Below, one piece after another: positions 1 through 5,979 of a stretch of DNA of 6,671 nucleotides. The position numbers and the translations under genes are program-made. The first letter of the stretch is position 1, and each line of letters begins with the position of its first letter. This DNA is from an uncultured Clostridia bacterium (GTDB lineage Bacteria > Bacillota > Clostridia > TANB77 > CAG-508): NCBI GenBank assembly GCA_944393305.1, contig CALXZS010000072.1, positions 1-6,671 of the forward strand, read 5' to 3'. The notes under the pieces were generated by a model, which ran no database searches, was not told the DNA's origin, and saw only the letters and a program-made list of their open reading frames with translations.

Positions 1-626
1 AAATATTCTTCATAATATTCTTCTGCACCTTGTACTTCCAATCCATAATTATATATTACTCTTGTTGAAAACATTTTCAAAGCAAAACTTGTTATTGCAA
101 AATCTATTGCCATAAAAATTATTAATATTATAGTTGCTATATGTAAAACTTTATTAGGTATTTTTTCAACTATTTTATCCACTGTTGGATTTATTACTTT
201 ATTTAAGCAAATTGTTAGAATTCCCCAGAATATCGAAAAGATTATACATACTCTTCCGTTTATATTAAGAGGATAATTTGAATAGTCCCACCATTTTATA
301 TGAAATATACATTCTCCGACCCAACTTACTACAAATTCAACTACTGAACCTATTACAAAGCCTGCAATAAATAAGGTCCAGTTATTCTTTTTTGCTCCTC
401 TTGGTATACAAAGTAAACAAATTGCTCCCAGTCCATATATACAACAAAATGGACCATATAGCATACTTTGCCTACTTTCTATAACTCCTTTAGTAAGCAA
501 ACCATATAAAGTTTCTATTACATATCCTAAAAAACTATAAATTATAAAGTATTGCAGTATTTGCCAAATATCGTAACCAAATATAGTAAATTTCTTTTTA
601 CCTTTTTTTGCTACATTTTTCTCCAT
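1..626 (-). CDS. CmpB-family (putative ABC transporter type IV) membrane protein, C-terminus cut by window edge
   Basis: The reading frame opens at the ATG at 626 and stays open to the left edge, giving 208 visible residues; the C-terminus lies outside. A hydrophilic lysine-rich start (about residues 1-13) is followed by several membrane segments, near 22-43, 57-75, 83-103, 123-142 and 160-182. Motifs match PF06541 (ABC_trans_CmpB, putative ABC-transporter type IV): YSFLGYVIETL at 30-40, LYGPF and IYG at 57-66, and WWDYSNYPLNINGRVC at 112-127. No ATP-binding domain is visible, and the family's transport role is a database label, not a proven activity. A ribosome binding site (AGAGG) ends 7 bases before the ATG, right after the flippase stop codon, so this is the last visible gene of the operon. 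Family assignment is firm; function is unknown. Confidence 0.85.
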   Translation of the reverse strand, partial: MEKNVAKKGKKKFTIFGYDIWQILQYFIIYSFLGYVIETLYGLLTKGVIESRQSMLYGPFCCIYGLGAICLLCIPRGAKKNNWTLFIAGFVIGSVVEFVVSWVGECIFHIKWWDYSNYPLNINGRVCIIFSIFWGILTICLNKVINPTVDKIVEKIPNKVLHIATIILIIFMAIDFAITSFALKMFSTRVIYNYGLEVQGAEEYYEEY

Positions 627-638
627 ATTTTTTCCTCT

Positions 639-2075
639 CTACTTTCGCTTTATTTTTTCTAATACTACTCCTAGTGTCCCTTTTATAAATCTCCAATTGT
701 TAGCTAAGCTGTACAATATTGCTATTAATAAAGATAATATATTTATTCCCCATAATAATACTGGATTTTCTCCAACTGCTGGGAAATATTTTGCATAATA
801 TGCTAGACAAATAATTGTCAAAAATAACATTGGTCCCTTCCATTTTAATTCTTTTAGCTTTATATATTTTTTTAATTTCTTTTTCCTATAAAAATATACT
901 ATTAAATTTGCTATTAGCATTGAAAAACAAGCTGCATATATTTCAAATTTATTTACAAATACAATCATAATAATTATATTTAATATAGCGGCAACAATTG
1001 TTGTACTTCCCATTATTTTTGTATCTTTATATGCTGAAAAAATTCCACCATAGAAACTTGATAAATTTGAATAATATGTTGCAATCATTATTATTGGTAT
1101 ATAAATATATGCTTCATCATATGTTTCATTTATAAATATTGGAAACACAAATGGCATTACTGCTATTAAACAAATCGTTATTGCATATAAAAATCTTTTT
1201 GCGTCATGATAAATACTATTATAATATTCATTTTTATTGTCTTCTTTTAATATTCTTGCTGCTGATTCTTTCCATGCTGTGTAAAAATATCCATATACAA
1301 CACTAATTATATTTGGAAATTTACTAGCCATTGCATATATACCATTAGCTGCTGAACTTACCATATTTGTAAGTATTAACCTATTTGACATATTTATAAT
1401 ACTCCATGAAATACTATTTGGCACTAATGGTACAGAGTATTTTATCATATCTACCATAAGAGGTTTATTTAGTTTTCCAAAATATGTTGGAAGTTTTAAT
1501 ATTGCAAATATTACTATTGCAGTAAAACTATTTGCTATTGTATTTGCCCAAAGTAACCCTTCTGCACCAGCATTTATTCCTAAAATAAATACTATATTTA
1601 ATATAATTGTTGATATACCTAAAATAAAATTAGATACTGAATATAATTTTATTTTTCCAAGTCCTCTTGAAAGTGCATTGCTTAGTCCTATAAGTATGTT
1701 TGATATTACAAATGTTATAATTGCTGTAATGTATGTTGCTGAATAATCAGTCCATACATTCATAATAACTGCTCCAAGTATTGTGAACAGCACAGTACCA
1801 AATAATGTATAGATTATTGTTTGGCTAATTATCTGCTTTCTTTGTTTTTTGCTTTCTGCATCAATAAGGTATCTAAACATTGATTCTTCCATAAGAAGTG
1901 TTATTATTGGACAAAGAAATAAAGATAAAGTACACACAAAATCATAATTACCATATTCGGATGGACTAAGTTTTGATGTATATAGTGGTAATAATATATA
2001 TGAAATAACTTGTGTACTTAATTTACCAATTGCTATTATAATGGTATTTTTCATTAATTGTTTTTTCTGGTTCAT
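639..2075 (-). CDS. Wzx-type polysaccharide flippase (oligosaccharide translocase)
   Basis: This 478-residue protein is almost entirely hydrophobic, with roughly 12-14 membrane segments by eye and a basic C-terminus (KIKRK). The N-terminus (about residues 8-60: a first helix, then LLPLYTSKLSPSEYGNYD) is typical of the Polysacc_synt/Wzx branch of the MVF/MOP flippase superfamily, which moves lipid-linked oligosaccharides across the cytoplasmic membrane. Length is normal for the family. The ATG at 2075 is chosen because AAGGAG (2080-2085) sits 4 bases upstream; that site lies inside the end of the preceding glycosyltransferase gene, whose TAG stop is separated from this ATG by one base. The neighbouring split glycosyltransferase supports a role in exporting a lipid-linked glycan. 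The glycan itself (teichoic-acid-like, capsule or other) cannot be told from sequence, so no specific symbol is given. Confidence 0.9.
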   Translation of the reverse strand: MNQKKQLMKNTIIIAIGKLSTQVISYILLPLYTSKLSPSEYGNYDFVCTLSLFLCPIITLLMEESMFRYLIDAESKKQRKQIISQTIIYTLFGTVLFTILGAVIMNVWTDYSATYITAIITFVISNILIGLSNALSRGLGKIKLYSVSNFILGISTIILNIVFILGINAGAEGLLWANTIANSFTAIVIFAILKLPTYFGKLNKPLMVDMIKYSVPLVPNSISWSIINMSNRLILTNMVSSAANGIYAMASKFPNIISVVYGYFYTAWKESAARILKEDNKNEYYNSIYHDAKRFLYAITICLIAVMPFVFPIFINETYDEAYIYIPIIMIATYYSNLSSFYGGIFSAYKDTKIMGSTTIVAAILNIIIMIVFVNKFEIYAACFSMLIANLIVYFYRKKKLKKYIKLKELKWKGPMLFLTIICLAYYAKYFPAVGENPVLLWGINILSLLIAILYSLANNWRFIKGTLGVVLEKIKRK

Positions 2076-2076
2076 T

Positions 2077-2553
2077 CTACTCCTTAATTAATCTTGCAAT
2101 TTCATTATCTAATGATTTTACAAAATTTTCATTATTACTAACAAATTTTTTTGGTACAAATTTTTCTGCTTCTTTTATTTTATTTTTTAATTCGGAAAAA
2201 TCTTTTAAAGGTATTATGAAACCATCTTTTGCAAATGTTTCTAATATTTGTAATTGATGATCATTTACATGTTCTTTATATTCTTTTAATCTAGGTGCAA
2301 CTATCATTTTTTTGTTTAGTTTTAGTCCATATATGATAGTTCCCACTCCCGCATGTGTAATTATTATTCTTGCTTCTTTCATATATTTGTCAAATTCATT
2401 TGATGGCAAGAATTTATGTATTTCCATTTTTTCTGATTTATAATCAGTGCTTCCTATTTGTGCTATTATTTTTTCATCTATATCTAAATTTTCTACTGCA
2501 TCTAAAAGTCTTTTGAATTTTTTGTCTTGTGTTCCAAGTGTTACGAAAATCAA
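2077..2553 (-). CDS. Alg13/PssE-like glycosyltransferase subunit (GT28 C-terminal domain)
   Basis: The predicted 158-residue protein is a single GT28 C-terminal-type domain, the nucleotide-sugar-binding half of a two-piece glycosyltransferase (compare PssE, Cps14G and eukaryotic Alg13). It begins with the family signature (M)IFVTLGTQDKKF, has HAGVGT at residues 67-72 and the donor-binding stretch PRLKEYKEHVNDHQ at 87-100. The start is taken as TTG at 2553: family members begin right at this strand, a GGGGGTGG site lies 5 bases upstream, and the TTG overlaps the TGA of the partner gene as TTGA. An in-frame ATG at 2607 would add 18 residues (MGRNEKN...) that overlap the partner gene and resemble nothing in the family; the GTG at 2562 lies inside the binding site. 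The sugar donor, probably a UDP-sugar, and the acceptor are unknown. Confidence 0.88.
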   Translation of the reverse strand: MIFVTLGTQDKKFKRLLDAVENLDIDEKIIAQIGSTDYKSEKMEIHKFLPSNEFDKYMKEARIIITHAGVGTIIYGLKLNKKMIVAPRLKEYKEHVNDHQLQILETFAKDGFIIPLKDFSELKNKIKEAEKFVPKKFVSNNENFVKSLDNEIARLIKE

Positions 2554-3017
2554 TAAATCCACCCCCAATATACGGCTTTTGGGTATATTTTTTTCATTTC
2601 TTCCCATTGAACAACAAAAGTATTTGCTATTGGATAAACAAGTCTACCAGCTAAGGTTTTTGTATTTCTATTTGCAAATGTTTCAATCCAGATTACTTTA
2701 CTTCTAAATAATCTTGCAATATAGCACATTGCAACAGCTGTATGTGTTCCTGTTGTTACAACTACTTTTGGATGTAATTTTATAAATAAATATAGGCTTT
2801 TGAAAAAGTTGAATAGTAATATAAAAAAGTATCTAATAGGTGTTCTTCTTGTTCCATAAAGTAAGAAATGTACTTTTCCTGGATATTTTTCTGTTAAATC
2901 CTTATCTGATTCTGATTTTTCAGTAACTAATGAATAGTCGTACTTTTCAAAATCTAACATTCTTAATTCACTTAAATGACCGCCCATACTTGATATAAAC
3001 ATTACTTTTGTTTTCAT
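2550..3017 (-). CDS. Alg14/PssD-like glycosyltransferase subunit (membrane-anchor and acceptor half)
   Basis: This 155-residue protein matches the Alg14/PssD/Cps14F family, the partner that recruits the Alg13-like catalytic half to the inner membrane face and helps bind the lipid-linked acceptor. Visible signatures are the N-terminal strand KVMFISSMGGHLSEL (GGHLSEL at 12-18), a hydrophobic helix at about 62-81, TTGTHTAVAMCYIARL at 88-103 and IETFANRNTKTLAG at 111-124. Length is normal. The ATG at 3017 has AGGAGA 5 bases upstream, and that site is built partly from the argS stop codon (TAGGAG), leaving 8 bases between the two genes. The C-terminus reads VYWGWIY, where relatives commonly have a Tyr-Gly-Gly motif; the same bases form the ribosome binding site of the next gene. 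Confidence 0.88.
   Translation of the reverse strand: MKTKVMFISSMGGHLSELRMLDFEKYDYSLVTEKSESDKDLTEKYPGKVHFLLYGTRRTPIRYFFILLFNFFKSLYLFIKLHPKVVVTTGTHTAVAMCYIARLFRSKVIWIETFANRNTKTLAGRLVYPIANTFVVQWEEMKKIYPKAVYWGWIY
2559..2566 (-). promoter_or_regulatory. Ribosome binding site deciding the TTG start of the Alg13-like gene
   Basis: GGGGGTGG lies 5 bases upstream of the TTG at 2553 and is read within the last codons of the Alg14-like gene (Trp-Gly-Trp). With the TTGA stop/start overlap at 2550-2553 it points to coupled translation of the two subunits. It is not a perfect match to the anti-Shine-Dalgarno sequence, so coupling may matter for efficient initiation. Confidence 0.65.
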
Positions 3018-3025
3018 ATATTCTC

Positions 3026-4729
3026 CTACATTTTTTCTGGAACTTCTATTCCAAGTAAGCCAAGACCGTTTGTTAAAGTTACTTTCGTCATATATGTAAT
3101 ATATAAACGTGCGTCTTGAAGTTCTTTATCATCACATAATATTTTATTTTCATTATAAAAACTTGAAAAAGTTTTAGCTAAATCTATTAAATATTTTGAT
3201 ATTATTGATGGTTCATTTTTTTCCATACTACTTATTATTGTATTTTGGAAATTTGATAAATATTTTAATATTCTAATACTTAATTCATCTGTAATCTTGT
3301 TAAAGTTTATAATTTTTTCATCTGGTATATAACCAGCTTTATCTAGAACACTTTTTGTTCTAACTGCCATATATTGTATATATGGTCCTGTTTCTCCATT
3401 GAAGTTTAGTGCTTCTTTTAAATCAAAAACTTGATTTTTTATTCTAGATTCTGCTAAATCTTCGAATATTACTGCACCTATTCCAACTTGTTTTGAAACT
3501 AAATCTTTATTTTCTATATCACGGTCTTTTATGATTTCTTTAGATTTAGTTATTGCTTCATTTAATAAGTCTTCTACCTTTACAAAATTGCCTTTTCTTG
3601 ATGACATTTTTCCTTCTGGAAGTCTTATCATACCATAGCTTACATGTTCTAGTCCGTCTGTATATTTTTTATCTAATCCAAGATATTTTGCAGTTGCAAA
3701 TACTTGCTTAAAATGTAGTGTTTGCTCTTCTCCTACAACATATATACATTTATCAAAATCATAAGTTCTTGCTCTATAAAGAATTGCTGCTAAGTCCCTT
3801 GTTGCATATATTGATGTACCATTTGCTTTTTGTATAATACAAGGTGTTTCTATTCCTTGGTCTTCTAAATTAACAATTTTTGCTCCTTGTGATTCTTCTA
3901 ATTTCCCTGATTTTTCTAGAAGGTCTATTACTTCTTGCATTTTATCTGAATAAAATGCTTCTCCTTTTATACTGTCAAATTCTATATTTAATAATTTATA
4001 TATTTTATCAAATTCTTGCATGCTTAATTCTTTAAACTTATTCCACAACTCTAAGCAGTATTCATCGCCTTCTTCAAGTTTTTTAAATGTTTCTCTACAT
4101 TCTTCTAAAACGCTTTCATCTTCACTGCAAAGTTGATTTATTCTAACATATAATTCTGCTAATTTATCTATTGGGTTAGTCGAAAAATCATATTCACTTC
4201 CCCATCTTTTATATCCTTCTATAAGTTTAGCGAATTGTGTTCCATAGTCTCCTAAATGATTTAATCTAATTGTTTTAAATCCTAGGTATTTATATATTTT
4301 TGATAATGAATTTCCTATAATTGTAGTTTTTAAATGTCCTATATGAAATGGTTTTGCTATATTTGGAGATGAAAACTCAACTAATACCGTTTTTCCTTCT
4401 CCCATATTTGATTTTCCATATTCTTCTTTTTGAGTATTGAATTTTTCAATTGCTTCTTCTGCTATTTTTGTTTTTGCAATATAGAAATTCAAAAAGCCAT
4501 TTACTACTTCTATTTTAGATATTGTATTTTCATCTATTTTTATATTCTCTTTTATATTATTTGCAATATTTACTGGTGATTGCTTTAATTCTTTTGCTAG
4601 CCTAAAGCAAGGAAAAGAATAGTCTCCATTTGACTCTTCTTTTGGCACCTCAATATATTGCTTTATTTCTTCTTTATTTATATTAGTTACTTTTGATATA
4701 GCGTCTGCTATTACTTCTTTAAAATCCAT
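3026..4729 (-). CDS. argS: Arginyl-tRNA synthetase
   Basis: Cytoplasmic class I aminoacyl-tRNA synthetase that charges tRNA-Arg with arginine using ATP. With the start at ATG 4729 the protein has 567 residues, normal for the family. The N-terminal ArgRS-specific domain covers about residues 1-100; the class I signature HIGH is at 129-132 (in SSPNIAKPFHIGHLKTT) and the KMSKS-type loop is MSSRKGN at 375-381. The DALR anticodon-binding domain begins around GPYIQY (448-453), and the protein ends with the usual LLGIEVPEKM. The chosen start gives MDFKEVIADAI, as expected for the family; AAGAAGGA (4740-4747) lies 10 bases upstream. An in-frame TTG at 4762 would add 11 residues and overlap the end of pfkA, and has no evident support. 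The gap to pfkA is 22 bases, with no terminator or T-box leader, so read-through from pfkA is likely. Confidence 0.96.
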   Translation of the reverse strand: MDFKEVIADAISKVTNINKEEIKQYIEVPKEESNGDYSFPCFRLAKELKQSPVNIANNIKENIKIDENTISKIEVVNGFLNFYIAKTKIAEEAIEKFNTQKEEYGKSNMGEGKTVLVEFSSPNIAKPFHIGHLKTTIIGNSLSKIYKYLGFKTIRLNHLGDYGTQFAKLIEGYKRWGSEYDFSTNPIDKLAELYVRINQLCSEDESVLEECRETFKKLEEGDEYCLELWNKFKELSMQEFDKIYKLLNIEFDSIKGEAFYSDKMQEVIDLLEKSGKLEESQGAKIVNLEDQGIETPCIIQKANGTSIYATRDLAAILYRARTYDFDKCIYVVGEEQTLHFKQVFATAKYLGLDKKYTDGLEHVSYGMIRLPEGKMSSRKGNFVKVEDLLNEAITKSKEIIKDRDIENKDLVSKQVGIGAVIFEDLAESRIKNQVFDLKEALNFNGETGPYIQYMAVRTKSVLDKAGYIPDEKIINFNKITDELSIRILKYLSNFQNTIISSMEKNEPSIISKYLIDLAKTFSSFYNENKILCDDKELQDARLYITYMTKVTLTNGLGLLGIEVPEKM

Positions 4730-4751
4730 GATTGTCACATCCTTCTTATTT

Positions 4752-5891
4752 TTAATCTCCAAGGCTTATTCCTATTTCTCTTGCAGTTCTTAAAAGTTCA
4801 CAATCTTTGGTTACTAATCTTACATTGCTTTCTTTTGTTCCACCTTCAACAGCACCTAATTCTTTGTTTTCACCCACAACTTCTTCTAGTGGCACGTAAT
4901 CTAACTTGCCGTTTTTAATTACTGCTAAAACACCGAATTTTCCTTCCAGTGCAAGTTCCATTGCTTTTGCACCATATTTTGTTGAAAGAACTCTATCATA
5001 TGCTGATGGTGTTCCACCTCTTTGCATGTATCCAAGTGTTGTGCATCTTGCTTCTAGTCCTGTTAATTTTTCTAGTTGTTTTGCAACTCTTTCTCCTGCT
5101 CCTGCAAATTTTACACTTATTCCTGTTTTTGAATCTATATCTGCCTCATATGTTGAAGCTTCACCATCTTTTGGCATTGCTCCTTCTGAAACAACAACTA
5201 CACTAAATTGTTTTCCAATTGATATTCTTTTTTTAATTGCTTCTGCTGCTTTATTAATATCATATGGTATTTCTGGTATTAAAACAACATCTGCTCCACC
5301 TGCAATTGCTGACTCCAATGCTATCCAACCGGCAAATCTTCCCATAACTTCTAAGCACATTATTCTATGATGTGTTTCTGCTGTTGTATGAAGTCTATCT
5401 AAAGCTTCTGTTGCAACTGAAACAGCTGTATTATATCCAAATGTTATTTCAGTACATGCAACATCATTATCTATTGTTTTTGGTACTCCTATTACATTCA
5501 TACCTTTTACATAAAGGTCTCTTGCTGATTTTTGTGTACTATCTCCTCCAAGTGTAAATAGGCAATCAAAACCTGCATTTTTAAAGTTTTCTATACATAA
5601 ATCTGATAAATCTTTATATTCTACTGTTCCATCTGGATTTTCTACTTTATAATTAAATACTATTGTATTTGTAGATGATCCAATTATTGAACCACCTTTA
5701 TTTAATATTCCTGAAGCTACTTGATTTCCATCTAGTCTAATATAATTATTTTCAACTAGACCTCTATATCCATCAATATATCCATAACATTCTATTCCTT
5801 TTTGTTCTGCTGATTTTTTTATTGCCCTTATTACTGGATTTAACCCAGCTACATCTCCTCCATTTGCTAAAATAGCAACTTTTTTTATCAT
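4752..5891 (-). CDS. pfkA: 6-phosphofructokinase, divergent donor site (ATP- or pyrophosphate-dependent)
   Basis: Phosphorylates fructose 6-phosphate to fructose 1,6-bisphosphate in glycolysis. With the start at ATG 5891 the protein has 379 residues and opens MIKKVAILANGGDVAGLN, aligning without gaps to the E. coli PfkA N-terminus. Visible sites: TIDND at 139-143 with catalytic Asp141, MGR at 183-185, Glu236, Arg282 and Arg291 in QRGGTPSAYDR. Length is nearer the mixed ATP/pyrophosphate group than the roughly 320-residue bacterial ATP enzymes. Lys138 (PKTIDND) replaces E. coli Gly124, as in pyrophosphate-dependent and mixed-group enzymes, but the position of Gly104 is Ser118 (GGDST) rather than Gly or Asp, and Arg72 is replaced by Thr74. 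Tyr288 replaces His249. The phosphate donor cannot be called. An upstream ATG at 5903 adds only MKFI and directly abuts AAAGGA, too close for that start. Confidence 0.93.
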   Translation of the reverse strand: MIKKVAILANGGDVAGLNPVIRAIKKSAEQKGIECYGYIDGYRGLVENNYIRLDGNQVASGILNKGGSIIGSSTNTIVFNYKVENPDGTVEYKDLSDLCIENFKNAGFDCLFTLGGDSTQKSARDLYVKGMNVIGVPKTIDNDVACTEITFGYNTAVSVATEALDRLHTTAETHHRIMCLEVMGRFAGWIALESAIAGGADVVLIPEIPYDINKAAEAIKKRISIGKQFSVVVVSEGAMPKDGEASTYEADIDSKTGISVKFAGAGERVAKQLEKLTGLEARCTTLGYMQRGGTPSAYDRVLSTKYGAKAMELALEGKFGVLAVIKNGKLDYVPLEEVVGENKELGAVEGGTKESNVRLVTKDCELLRTAREIGISLGD

Positions 5892-5903
5892 AATAAATTT
5901 CAT

Positions 5904-5909
5904 TCCTTT
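5904..5909 (-). promoter_or_regulatory. Ribosome binding site for pfkA
   Basis: AAAGGA directly abuts the ATG at 5903 with no spacer and lies 12 bases before the ATG at 5891. Zero spacing is unfavourable, so the downstream start is preferred, although 12 bases is long. The two candidates differ by only four residues. Confidence 0.55.
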
Positions 5910-5920
5910 CTCGCTTCGAT

Positions 5921-5975
5921 CTAACTAAAGGTACACATAGTTTATTAAAGTATTTTCTTCAAACTATCCTCCTTT
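5921..5975 (-). promoter_or_regulatory. Leader between surface-protein gene and pfkA: strong orphan ribosome binding site, mini-ORF and inverted repeat
   Basis: Four bases after the upstream gene's TAA stop (5980-5982) there is a near-perfect ribosome binding site, AAAGGAGG (5968-5975). Five bases further on, a TTG opens a five-codon ORF reading MKKIL then TAA (5945-5962). A second tiny ORF, MCTFS (ATG 5938 to TAG 5921), follows but has no well-spaced site. ATAGTTT (RNA sense, 5961-5967) and AAACTAT (5937-5943) are perfect 7-base complements around a 17-base loop that could add four more pairs (GAAG with CTTT). No T-run follows, so it does not look like a terminator. Whether any of this is translated or regulates pfkA is inference; it may be the remnant of a lost gene start. 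Confidence 0.4.
5937..5967 (-). repeat. Inverted repeat (7-base arms, 17-base loop) in the pfkA leader
   Basis: The arms at 5937-5943 and 5961-5967 are exact reverse complements, and the mini-ORF MKKIL lies mostly in the loop. In the RNA the inner bases GAAG and CTTT can extend the stem past a three-base bulge. The stem is AT-rich and weak, and the right-hand RNA arm can alternatively make five pairs with TAGTT at 5923-5927. No poly-U tail follows. Confidence 0.5.
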
Positions 5976-5979
5976 ATTT

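Noticed and set aside
2554..2607. N-terminal extension of the Alg13-like protein from the ATG at 2607
   Set aside because: It would overlap the Alg14-like gene by 58 bases and adds residues absent from the family, whereas the TTG at 2553 has a well-spaced binding site and a stop/start overlap.
2447..2707. Plus-strand open frame of 86 codons across the glycosyltransferase junction
   Set aside because: It lies antisense to two recognisable genes and its protein resembles no family I know; the minus-strand frames carry clear motifs.
4730..4762. Earlier argS start at TTG 4762 or GTG 4738
   Set aside because: The family normally begins at MDFK-like sequence; the TTG lies inside the end of pfkA and the GTG is only 1 base from the AAGAAGGA site.
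4906..5557. Several plus-strand open frames opposite pfkA (for example 4906-5370, 4949-5206 and 5372-5557)
   Set aside because: They are antisense shadows of a well-conserved enzyme gene, low in complexity (leucine-rich or serine/proline-rich), with no recognisable domain.
5934..5962. Possible promoter for pfkA: TTGAAG, 17-base spacer, TATGTG on the minus strand
   Set aside because: Spacing is ideal, but the boxes match the consensus only 4/6 and 3/6, there is no extended -10, and such matches are expected by chance in DNA this AT-rich.
5937..5967. Inverted repeat as an intrinsic terminator after the surface-protein gene
   Set aside because: The stem is AT-rich with a long loop and is followed in the RNA by GUGUACC rather than a run of U, so termination is unlikely.
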